This document shows positions 38,681-49,480 of a DNA stretch of 64,000 bases, in pieces. The translations under genes and the position numbers were made by a program. The DNA is from Centropus unirufus (taxonomy: Eukaryota > Chordata > Aves > Cuculiformes > Centropidae): assembly GCA_013397695.1 (NCBI GenBank), contig VYZI01000100.1, forward strand, positions 1,688,400 through 1,752,399, given 5' to 3'. The notes beneath the pieces are model-generated. The model did not search any database and was not told the DNA's origin. It saw nothing but the letters and a program-made list of their open reading frames with translations. Position 1 is the first letter of the stretch; every line of letters starts with the position of its first letter.

Positions 38681-38800
38681 TAACACATTCATCTGGGCAA
38701 TTTACGAAATTGGCCTGGCTGTAGTCCTATTTGCATGATAACAACAGCTGATAAAAGTTCTGGGAGCAGAAACGATGGCTCTGTGATGAAGGCCTGGAGC
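38681..38800. promoter_or_regulatory. Octamer/GATA/E-box group, candidate element
   Basis: Within 26 bp lie ATTTGCAT (38729-38736, the octamer in reverse), GATAA (38737-38741), CAGCTG (38745-38750, an E-box) and a second GATAA (38750-38754). Octamer and first GATA abut, and E-box and second GATA share a base. A GATA plus E-box pair about 9 bp apart is the known layout of GATA/TAL1 composite sites; here the first GATA precedes the E-box instead of following it at that spacing. Function is inferred only. Confidence 0.25.
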
Positions 38801-41800
38801 TAAGTTAGTCAGTCAAGGACATCCCTTCTCATGGGATGAAAACATGTCAGCGATATCCACTTGCTCTTTATGCAAACTGTCTAAGGAGGCAAAACCTATT
38901 CTTACTTAAGCAGCCTTAAAAAACATATTTGGCTTAGGGAGAGGATATGAAACTTGGGAGTCAGAAGACATGTAAGTGGCTACACCGTCTTTTCCCACCT
39001 TTATCTCTCTTGTTTGTGAGGGCTCCAAGTCAGTACTCTAACACCTATGCTTAACTCCACGATTATCAACTGTCCTCCACGCAGGAAGGAGGGATGGATG
39101 CCTCACTGCATCACAGCATGATCCTCAATAGCACAGGTCCTGTGTCTTTGCCTGCAGGGTCAGAAAACCGACCACAGCAGTAGCAAAACCAGCTCAAAAA
39201 AACTCTTGTCCTGGCCTGGCTCCCTTTTTCCCCCTCCTCCTTATTTAACGATCTCTTAAGCCCTAGGTGTACCACTTCTTGTAGGACCATCTGGCAAAAA
39301 GGCAGGCTGAACTTATCTGAGCTTATAATATAAATTTTACAAAAAAAAATGCCAAGCTGCTGTAAATAGTTGTCAGTCCAATTGGGAAAGGGACCTGTAG
39401 CAGAGAAGGATTGAGGACAGTGAGAAGGCAAAGATTTCTTGTGCTATCTTTCCTATGAATACAAGAGTCTTGCAGAACCACAGCCTCAGCCAGGAGACAA
39501 AGCCTCTAGTATTAATTAAATAAAATCATTAGAATAGCAGGAATAACTTCTTATTTATTTGGAGCTGAAATGTGCACCAAAGTAACTGAGAGAAATTTGG
39601 ACTAGGATCAGACTTTTCAAGCTACCATAGCAAAATTAACAGGGAAGGTTGTGATAAGTCTCCAACAGTGGGCATAGAATATTTATCTTAAACAGGAAAA
39701 TGTTGGCATGGCAAGTTTTTTGTTGGTTTTTTTTTTAGTTTTCTTTTTCCACCTCTGTATCTTCAAAAGAAAAAAAGGAAAAAGTTCCAGCTATAAAAGG
39801 TATGCATCAAGAACAGCCACCGGCCAGCACCACAAATGAGCAACTCAAGTATAAAAACACTTTCAAAGTTCTAAATGAGTTGTCCCTGTGGTAATAAAGA
39901 AAGGTTGTTTTACAGCATGACAGTATGTAAGACAGCATTGTCAGCTGTAGTTTATTTAAAGCACAGGGCCTGTAACAGGAAAATAATGACTTTAATAAAA
40001 TTTACTATTGACTTTGTAGGCTAAAATCTTTCTGTCATCAGGAATACAGAAAAACAACCTGCCTGAAAGCCCTTCACTTAAATATATTCCTTTAATATTT
40101 CAAAGCAAGTTGTGAGGTTTTTTTTAATATACATGCTACTTCAAAAGATACTGTAGTGGGGTGGAAATTAGTATTTTTAATAGAAAGTTGGAATTGCTTA
40201 CATAAGGGAAAATCTGGTAATGACCTATGACACTGTCTACTGAAAGCAACATTTGAGGAAACTGCAAAAGCAGTTAATGCAATTCCTTGAGAAGCTGTAT
40301 AAAGCTATGTCACAAATGAATGATTTATAAATTACTGAACGTCCTTCTCATCTAGAGGATATCTTTTAATCATGCGTTGTAGTTTTCTGCATGTGAACTC
40401 CAAAGAGCCTGCTGCAGTGATACACAGAAATCTGCAGCATGTTAACAAGGTTAGGGTCATTTCTAAGAATTGAAGGGGGGAGAAAAAAGTAAAAAATCCT
40501 CACATTCGGGATGATTTTTCTTTTGAACCAATTTGATTAAATGCACTAAAGCTTGCTGGTAGTGTGTAAGGTCACGCTTTTTATATGAAAAACTGCAGAA
40601 TTTTCATTCCTTTAATGTTTTTTTACATAGTTAAAATAAACTGTGGTAAAAAGTTTCCCTACAGTGTATGACAGCTCAATTTAGAGGTGAAACCTTTTAA
40701 TAAAATCTCATGAAATGAACGCTTTGGTTTATGCACTCTGTTTGTGTTTCCCACTGGAGTGCTTAGCACTGTGAAGCAGTGGTTTCTTTCTTTACTGCTG
40801 CAGAGCAACATCATGAAAAGAGAGTCTAAGGCCTTCAAACAGAAAAGACATAGCTTAGCCGTGGTAAAATTCTTGACAGAGGAATCTTAATTTACATTGA
40901 AAATACTTTCCTCTTGACTTTAAAAAAATGCTATTGTGCATTAATTTACATTGCAGATAATTAATTAAAAATGAAGAAAAATATTCCATGGAGGATTTTT
41001 AGAAAGGACTCTAGGGTCCTGAAATAGTATTAAGAGGGGAACCAATTAAAGATTTATCTGAAAATGAATAATATTGCTAAGACTTTGGCAGTAGAACTGG
41101 CTGGAGTCACATTTGTAGCTTTGCCTTGTTCCATGCACAACCACAAAATCCTCTGATGTTTACTAAAGGGCATAGCAAGGAAGAAGTTTCCTTTCTATAG
41201 AAAGCACAGCGCCTGTCTTCCCTAACATGCTGCATAAGTACCACCTAAAAAAAGTGGCAATGTGTTTCATAAACTCCCCAAAATATAACATGCATTTCAT
41301 GGAAAATTTAGTTCATTTCCATATTCAGAAATGTGGAGCTCCTTCACTGCTTGTGAACTAGGAAGTAAAAAAGAATGAGGATCAGAGCAGGACCAAGTCT
41401 GACAGAAAAAAACCTCTTACACCATAGGCTCAGCCTACACATATAGCCAACAAGTTATTAAGTGTTGTCAGGAATCAAATAGCCAGTATAATATAAATCA
41501 TGGGGAGGAAGTATCCCATTGAAGGAATGCTGTGCCAGCCCCAAAACTGTAGTCCTGCCCCAATGTTGGTTGTTAAATCGGTTATTTTAGCCTTCCACAA
41601 TGGCTTAAAAGGCTTTGCTCTAGCAGTGACCTTCTGTTTGTACATATGCAGTTGCATGATATACTGTTCATCATCTTTTGTGGGTTTCTGCAGGTAAGAA
41701 CGTGGTTCTTCTTTCCATGTTGTTTTAGCCTTTCATAATTTCATACCTAATCTCATTAAATTTGTTAACCCTGACACACTGTGGCATAACAAACATACCT

Positions 41801-43224
41801 GCCCAGAGTTTTGTTCATCTCTGTCTCTTTTTCCCTCATTTGGCCGCAGTCACCGAGATTTTGGGAATTTGTTCCAGTGTAATCTTAGAAGACATAATCT
41901 GAAAATATTTTGACATTTTATAGGTCTGCAAATTTCTGTTAAAATCGGGATCACTGAGGGTGAATCACTATTCCTAAGTGCTAACTTACAGGGTTTCAGC
42001 CCTGTAAAAATATAAAAATTAGTTGCAAGATCTAATTTTTGTATGACTGCTCAAAGACTCAAGGTTAAGAAGAAATGTGTAGTACTGCTTACAAATATTT
42101 AACCAATTCCTTAAAATACAGTGCATATTTTCTAGGTGGCACTGAAAGGGCAAGGGAGACAAATGTGTCTCCCCTTAAGATGAGCACTTAATATTTCCCT
42201 TCTTCACTTCCTCTCCCATCCACTTTAATGCCCGTCTCACACCATGGCACTAAGGACTTAGCTAGGGAGTGACCCAATGCAAAAGATGTACTCAGATTTG
42301 ATCTGTTACAGGAATAGACCTCGGGCCCAATATTCAAATTGCTGTTTCACTTACTTTTGAAATAAGATGTTGAATCCATTTTTAAAAGACCCACTTTTCA
42401 AGGCATATCAGGCTTCAGAAATTTCCATTCTCTTAAGTGAGAAATGCTGGGAGAACATTGCTTGGAGAAAAAATCAGGACTAAAGAATCTCACTCTAAAT
42501 TTTGGAGCATGTCTTAGACTCCATCTCTTCAAAGTCTACTCCTTACATTTTATCCAATCTGCAAGAGGATAGTTTTATTAATTTCAGCTGGAGGTTATGT
42601 TGTCTTTTATCTTATTTTTCAAGGGTGTGTGAGCAGAGGGGAAGACTTCAAATCTATAGCTCATCAACTTTTAATGCTTTTTTTTTTTAAGGCAGGATTC
42701 ATATAATGTAAAACACAGGACTTCTGTTCATTGAACTCTTCCCTGGGTCCCAGAAATTCCAGCCTTCCTGCTATATACTTGGCAGGAGGAGGAAGATCAG
42801 GCAAGATAAGGGAAAAAACTAACCATTTTCAAGAGGACCTAATTATGTTTTAAGACTGTTGGGGGTGTACCTTTTTCACTTTACAGTTATTCTCTTTGCA
42901 CTTTTCTGACATTGTTTTGCTTCTCAGTAAAAAATCTGGCAATTATGAGATCAACTGCAGGAATCACATTACTTCGAAATTAAAAATAAATTTCACTTGA
43001 CAAAGATTTGTCTACTAAATAGTGCTTTCTAATGTGCAAGTGAAAATAAAACATAGTCCTGAGAGGTAAAATAGAATGCCTAGGCACCTTCAAGTCATAC
43101 CTTTAAAGTTTGGATAAATAATTAATGTCTTTGTGTCATAGTATCCACATGTGAGATGTCTGAATTTTCTAGGATGTTGGTTGGCTTCCTTCATGTACAG
43201 ATGTGATCCTTAAATATTTTCTGC
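38801..43224. other. Unique noncoding DNA
   Basis: AT-rich with a T run at about 39726-39737 and scattered A-rich runs. The minus frame 39111-39431 (106 codons) and smaller frames show nothing recognisable. No repeat family is identified before the CR1 at 43225. Confidence 0.55.
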
Positions 43225-43225
43225 T

Positions 43226-43417
43226 TTGACAGACCACCTGACAAAGGTAATAAAGGAGACAGAGGCAGGTGTTCTGTCGGACCTCATACTTGCAAACAAG
43301 GAAGAATTAGTTGTGGATGGGAAGGTCAGGGGCAGCCTTCACTGCAGTGATCATAAGGTGGAGGAGCCTGAGATACTGAAACAAGTCAAAAAGCAGAATT
43401 GCAGCCCTGGACTTTAA
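43226..43417 (+). pseudogene. CR1 ORF2 endonuclease C-terminal remnant
   Basis: Open for 63 codons, reading TDHLTKVIKETEAGVLSDLI, then LANKEELVVDGKV and GSLHCSDHKVEEPEIL. The DLILANKEEL stretch and the CSDH box are characteristic of the end of the APE-type endonuclease of CR1, which nicks the target DNA to prime reverse transcription; the SDH box carries the catalytic histidine and is intact here. The frame then ends, so no complete protein is made. The first codon is not a real start; the gene once continued upstream. Confidence 0.9.
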
Positions 43418-43959
43418 AAGAACATTGCCCTTTGAAGGGACCTGCCTGGACAACTATCACAGGCTGTAATCCATGAGATAAGAGTTGTATAGGGAAGCTA
43501 CTTCCTTTCAAAGGATCATTTCTACCAAGGTCAAGAATACTCCCTCCCAAAATTCAGAAAATCATGCCAAGGGGTAGGAAGCCTGCATGGATTAACAAGG
43601 AATTCCTCATAAAAGTCAAACATGAGAAGGAAGCATACTGGAAGTGGAATTAGGGCCAGGAGTAATATAGAAACTTTGTTGAAGTATGTTGGGCTAGAAT
43701 CAAGAAAGTCAAAGACTACCTGGAGCTGAATCTGGAAAAGACAAAAAGAAGGGCTTCTACAGCTACATTAAGAGTAAAAGGAAAGCTAATGAAAATGTGG
43801 GCCCAATACTGACTTAATCAGGAGGCTGGTGGCAGGGGATATGGAAAAGGATGTGGTTCTCCATACTTTGTTTTCTACTGGTAAGACGTAGCTTCAGGAA
43901 TCTCAGGCCTTTGAGTTGCTCTGGAAAGTCTGAAGCAAACATGGTTTACCCTCAAGGGA

Positions 43960-45230
43960 AGGGGGATCTGATCAAGGTGTTTTTAAAAAATCTAGGCATA
44001 CACAACTCCATGGTGCCTGATGGGATGCATTTGTAAGAGCTGAGTGAATTGGCAAGTGTCATTGCAAGGCCACACTTGATTCTCTTTGAAAGGTCACATT
44101 GAGAGAGGTCTCTGAGGGCTGGGTGAAAGCAAAACTACCTTCATGAAGGGCTAGAGGGACTGTTTGAGGAACCACTGGTCTATTGGGCTTATCTTGATCC
44201 CTGGAAACGTGAGGGAGCAACTAATCCTGGAAGCTATTTCCAAACACACCAGGGACATGAAAAAGACTAAGACTAGACTATGGAACGGTTAAGGTGAAAT
44301 CACACTTAATCAACCTGATAGGGGTTTTTTGACAACTCATTGGGGTAAGGGTAGACCAGCAACTATTGTTTTTCTTGTCCTCTGCAAGGCTTTCAATGTT
44401 CTCTTCCAAAGACTCCTCATAGAAAAACTGCTTAATTACAAGCTAGAAAAATGGTCATTTAGGTGAACTAATAACTGGGAGAACTGCTGGGCTCAAAAGG
44501 TTAGGACCAGCAGCTCAAAATCCATCTGGAAGCCAGTCAGTAGGGGTGTACTACAAGCGCCGATACTGGTGCCAATACTGTTTACATTTTTATTAGTGAT
44601 CTGGGTGATGAGACAAAATGCACTGCAAGCACTTTTACAGATGATCTAAACCAGTGAGGAGCAGTTGTATTTGCTGCCATCCAGAGGGTCCTATATCCAG
44701 CAAGGAATAGCTCTATGTGCCAATACACTCTGAGGACCCCCCAGTTGGAATGTAGCTTTGCAGAAAAGGACCTGGGGATCCTGATGACCAGCAAGTTAAC
44801 ATGAGCCAATAGTGTGCCCTGGAGGCAAGGAAAGTCAAGACAATTTGATTTGAGGAGTATTGCCAGCATGTCAATTGAAATTATGTTTCCCCTTTCCCCT
44901 CAGTTCAGTACTGGTGAGGCCAGATCCCCATTGACTGCTGGGTTCATTTGGAGGGTGACCAGTAAAACAACAACAACAACTGCAGTTCTGGACTGAGTCC
45001 ACCTAAGAGCCATGAAGATGATTTGTATCTCTCACCTGAGGAGAGAATGATATTTGGAATTGTTCAGCCTGGAGAAGAGGAATCTCATGGTGTATCTGAT
45101 CAATATGTATAGATGCCTGATGGGAGGATGTAATGAAGATAAAGCCAGTCTCTTCTCAATGGTGTTCAGTGGCAAGAAAAGATACAGTGTGCACAAACTG
45201 AATTTCCAGTTAAACTTAAGAAAAGATTTT
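43960..45230 (+). pseudogene. CR1 ORF2 reverse transcriptase remnant
   Basis: The RT part of the same element is split over several frames. IHNSMVPDGMHL (ending about 44033) is the conserved xxPDGIHP region. GVLQAPILVPILF (about 44547-44585) matches the palm PQGSVLxPxLF motif with changes, and FTDD at 44634-44645 is the catalytic aspartate box. At the C-terminal end, LFSLEKRNLM and YRCLMGGCNEDKASLFSMV (about 45061-45165) match the end of ORF2, followed by QLNLRKDFF (about 45210-45230). It has many stops and is certainly inactive. As in the copy at 14930, the box is FTDD where CR1 normally has FADD. Confidence 0.88.
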
Positions 45231-45425
45231 TTTTGCTGTGAGGAAAGTTGAATATTTGAACAGGTCGTCCAGAGTGGCTGTGGAGTTTCTATTCTTGGAG
45301 GCATTAAAAAACTATCTCGACATGGCCTCAGGCAACCAGCTGTAGCTGACCATTTTGAGTAGGAAGGTCCAGCTAGACAGACTCTAAAGGTTCCCTTCAA
45401 ATATAACTGTTCTGTGATTTTTTTT

Positions 45426-46061
45426 ATTATTGTCTGTAAAGTCTCTGTAGCTGAAGAACATATCATACACAGATAAAAGGGAGTGCAAAAGCAGGTTGCA
45501 TATGACCACGTCTTTTTTACTAAAATCCAGGAAAACTTGGGGATTTTTCTCTTCTTTCTCTTTTCTTCTTTTTTTCCTCTTGTCAGTTATTTGGTTAAGA
45601 AAAAGAATTACTTGCCAGCTTGTATTGATTGCTCAGCTCCATATCTCCAAAAATTTCTCGCATATGAATACTCATCTACCATTTGTTATTGCTGATTTAT
45701 TTGAATAGAAGATGATCCTGCTCCTAAAGTGTTTGGTAGGAACCAACAGAGGCAATGCTTTCAGCCAAAGCCAGCCTGAGAAACTGACTAGTAGGCTATT
45801 TATCATAATGAGGTGAGAAGGGAGTTTAAAGTCCTAACAGTAAAACTTCTCAGACATTGAACAGCTGGAATGATACCAAGTACAGAAAAATTTCCTTTTT
45901 GAGGGTAAGAGTTACAAACACTGATTTTGATACAGTTTAAACTGTAACTGTACCTTCCTTTTCCCATTCTATACCACATATGGAGAGAACTAATTAGCAT
46001 ATTGAGATACCTCATGAACACATGTCACAGCCCCAAGTAACTGTTTGGTTACAGTTTGAGT
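45426..46061. other. Unique noncoding DNA
   Basis: It opens with a polypyrimidine tract at about 45544-45580. The rest is AT-rich and without recognisable features. Confidence 0.55.
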
Positions 46062-46293
46062 TTATAGAATGGTTTGAGTTGGAAGGGACCTTAAAGAATA
46101 TCTAGATGCACCCCCTTGCCACGGCCAGGGACACTTTTCACTAAATCAGGTTTCTCAAAGTCTCATCCAACCTGGCCTTGAACACCTCTATGGATGGGGC
46201 TTCCAGGACTTGTCTGGCAAACATATTCCAGTGCCTCATCACTCTCACAGTAAAAAAAAATTCTTCCTAATATCTAATCTAAATCTACCAAAC
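46062..46293 (-). mobile_element. CR1 LINE 3' end, truncated
   Basis: Reverse complement of a CR1 3' end. TATAGAATGGTTTGAGTTGG and AAGGGACCTTAAAGA at the left edge are the tail and 3' untranslated region. CCTTGCCACGGCCAGGGACA, CATCCAACCTGGCCTTGAAC and ATGGATGGGGCTTCCAG follow in the expected order. The copy is truncated to about 230 bp, of different subfamily flavour from the one at 3970 (it carries the GCCACGGCCAGGGACA block that the latter lacks). Confidence 0.93.
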
Positions 46294-48899
46294 CTATAGA
46301 CTCTAGAGTAAAGCTGTTTTCGGGAAAATCCTTTTTGTCTAGGTGTCATTATTCATTTTTGAGAAAGATTTTATTCCTCAGTAGGTGTTCTGCCTTTTTA
46401 TTTTTCTGAATCCCTTTTGCATTCAAATAATACAATAAAAAAATTTGATTCCCTTGTTTTTTAAAATATCATTGACCAAAGCATTCCTTTGTCCCCAAAC
46501 CATTTAAGAGGCAGGTAATTTGAACACTACTAGCATCTTCCTTTCTTTTGTATTCACACAGTATAAACTAAAATTATGCACTAGATTCATCAAAGATGAG
46601 CTGTGCTGCTAAGAAGTGTGTAACTCGGATATAAAATGAGCCATTTAAAGAAGTTATTGATGCCAACATTAAATTTACAATTATTCATAAAAGAAAACCA
46701 TTTGAAGAATTCCCCATGCTGCAAGTACACAAAATACTTTGCTACGGATAAGAAGTTACATTTATTAATAACCCTTTTTGCCGGAATCTCATTTCACCAA
46801 AGGAAACTTCATCCTCCAATGGGAATAAGAATCACATGAACGTCACAGATGCTATAAGTTTATTCGATGTAACAAAAAAAGAAAAGACGTCTGACTATCA
46901 TGTAACAATGATGTTTCAAAGTCAGCAGCTGTTTAAAATGTAGGATATAGCAATTTCTTATATCTAAATTTTCTTATAATTAAGAAACATTATTAACAAC
47001 ACATTTTTTCCCCCTTGGGTTCACATATAATGCCAACAATGCTTCATGAAAACTTTGTTCTCTTAACATTTAACTTACATTACATATAGTATGAAAATTT
47101 CTTTATTGATGATGCTTCACTTGTTCTCTTTCAATGATAGTATACAGAGTACTCATATCTATGGCCTTAATTTTCTGGCCAACTGGGCTACAACATTATT
47201 TAGAAACTTTTTTAGAAATATCATGATTATCATAAGAATTGAACATGTTGCAGTGGCTACTGTAGGATATGTAGCTGTTTAGTAGTTCAAAAATTAGAAT
47301 AGTCTGAAGATAGGTAAGCAAAGCTTAACTGCCGTAAAGCTTATATTTGCACAACCCATCCTTCAGGGAAATAATGTTTTAAAAATGTAAACAGCTAGGT
47401 CATAAAAACAGGTTCTCTTTTTCACACAGGATATTTTTTACATAGAAGTTGTGGTACAGACATGAATTTAAAGATAAATATACTTAGATTTCTAAATTTT
47501 AAAGTTTCATTTTTCCTTTCAACAGGAATTTGGGAAAACCGTCAAAGGTAAAAATAGCTATAAACCCAATGTCTTATTGAAAACAACTAATAATGGCATA
47601 TACAGGCACCATTTATTCACATATTACTATAATCTGTCTATGTCTCTTTCTAGTTTGGATTCAAGGTTTGTTTTTTCAATGATCTCAACCTTTGTATCCT
47701 TTCTACTTAAAATGAAGAAAAGAATGGCAGATAAGGCGGCAAAAAGACACGATTTAATAAAATTGACATGATTATGTGAAGGATTGTTTTCTTTATTTTT
47801 TGAAACAAGGTCTCTCTGTAATGTAGATAAGAAGAATTGGACAATAGTTTCACATCTGATGGAACAGCTCCCTTTGGCAGCGTATATATCCAAGGGGGCA
47901 AGCTGACCCTTCTGCCACTGACTATGGTTTTCAGATGGCCCTAGATGTGGACCACCATCACCACCTCCCCTTTCTTCAAAGCAATCTTTACGTGTTTGAC
48001 ACAGCCTTCTAAGAAATACAGAATTCATCTTCGCAATTTCTTCTTTGAAATAGCCCTTCCCTAATTTACTTGTATTGTTGAAATGCAACCGGCTTCTGAC
48101 TTCTTTTGCTGGCCTAGTGTGTTTTTATAGATCTTCTGTCCAAGTTCTCTACCCCACTTTCTCTGTTTCTTGACCACTGTGTTTGTTTTTAAAGACCTGC
48201 ATCCACACACAGTTTTGGATTGTATGATGTAATACATACATAATTTGTAGACACTCCAACACATGATATCACCTTTTAGATAAGAATTGTTGGATTTCTT
48301 TCTTGTAAGAGTCTCCTGGAGATCCTTTTGAGTTTTATACATGTCAATTTGAATTCCTGGCTGAGATTATGACATGGCTGACTCACAGAGACACGAGTTC
48401 TTCCCTCTCCAATTCCTGCTATAGAAGATCAAAGGGAAGAGAGTCACTTGATCCTTCCCACGTGCTATATTCACATCCTTTTTTCCTGCAAGTGTCAACA
48501 GTAGGACTTGTTAAGACAAGCAATTACCTGTGAGGGTCACACAAAGAAAAGCTTCAGACCACCTGAGTGCCAGTGAAAACAGCTCTAGTCTTTATGTAGG
48601 CTTTTCTAGGTCCACACACCCTGGTGGCAGCAGGACATGGAATGTGAAGTGTATGTGGCAGAACTATTGAACAGGCTATCCAACATGAAAAGGAAAAACT
48701 AAGGTCTGGGAGAATTTATGTGATCTGTGGTTACAGAAGTCCAGATGAGGCTTATCTACAGGACAGTTGTAGAGCTCACGACCACAAAATTAAAGAGGCT
48801 GTAACTGAGCCTCAGGCAGATTGTGATCAATGAATCAGCATCCAGGCATGAGAAAATCTGTCTCTGCTGAGAGCTGTGAGGCAGGATCTCAAATACTCT
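46294..48899. other. Noncoding DNA, one long minus-strand frame
   Basis: AT-rich. The minus frame 47627-48088 is open for 153 codons, with a hydrophobic stretch FIKSCLFAALSAILFFIL that would suit a membrane helix near its C-terminus. It begins with a non-ATG codon (TTG), shows no family resemblance that I can name and overlaps another minus frame, so I do not call a gene. The 48540-48899 part is somewhat richer in GC and could be a divergent 5' extension of the next CR1; I cannot confirm this. Confidence 0.5.
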
Positions 48900-49480
48900 C
48901 AGTGATATGGCCAGCAGGTTGGGGAAGTGTAGTCTCCTCCCTCTGCTCATCCCTCATGAGACCCCCACCTGGAGTATTGTATCCAGTTCTGTAATTCCCA
49001 GCATAAGAAGGATATGGAACTGTTGGAATAGGTCCAGAGGAGAACCATTAAGATGATCATAGAGCTAAAGCACCTCTGCCATGAAGACAGGCTAAGAGAG
49101 TTGGCGATGTTCAGCCTGGAGAAGAAAAGGCTTTGAGGAGACCCTGTAGCAGCCTTCCCGTACCTGAAGGAGGGACTACAAGAAAGCTGGGGAAGGACTT
49201 TTTACAAGGGAATGTAGCAATAAGATGAGGGGAAGTTGCTTTAAATTGGAAGGGGGATGATTTATTTTAAGTATTAGGAATAAATTCTTCATTAAGAGAA
49301 TGGTGAGGCACTGGCACAGGTTGCCCAGGGAAGCTGTGGATGCCTCCTCCCTGGAGGTGTTCAAGGCCAAGTTGGATGGGGCCTCGAGCAGCCTGGTCTA
49401 GTGGGAGGTGTCTCTGCCCATGGCAGGGAGGTTGGAACTGGATAATTTAAGGTCCAAACCAAACCATTCTATGATTCCTG
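48900..49480 (+). mobile_element. CR1 LINE 3' end, about 0.6 kb
   Basis: Plus strand. Ordered blocks: CTCATGAGACCCCCACCTGG and AGTATTGTATCCAGTTCTG (end of the RT), AGGTCCAGAGGAGAACCATT, GTTCAGCCTGGAGAAGAAAA, TTTTTACAAGGGAATGTAGC, AATTCTTCATTAAGAGAATG, GCACTGGCACAGGTTGCCCA, CCTGGAGGTGTTCAAGGCC, GGGAGGTGTCTCTGCCCATG and AACCATTCTATGATTCC at the 3' end. The copy is 5'-truncated; its exact left edge is uncertain because the 350 bp upstream are ambiguous. It has no usable open frame. Confidence 0.94.

Larger units (their letters stand above)
43225..45425 (+). mobile_element. CR1 LINE, about 2.2 kb, endonuclease end to 3' end
   Basis: The longest transposon in the window. Its 5' edge lies in the C-terminal part of the ORF2 endonuclease, so it reaches about 0.7 kb further upstream than the copy at 14930. 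It continues through the RT and C-terminal region to a 3' end with TTCCCTTCAAATATAACTG and TCTGTGATTTTT. Stops and shifts are numerous. A short (CAA)n run at about 44967-44980 sits inside. The minus frames at 44582-44869 and 45032-45466 are antisense artefacts of this copy. It has the same strand as the CR1s at 7861, 14930 and 48900. Confidence 0.95.

Noticed and set aside
45032..45466. 144-codon minus-strand open frame
   Set aside because: It lies antisense to the 3' part of the plus-strand CR1; the sense strand carries recognisable CR1 ORF2 remnants.
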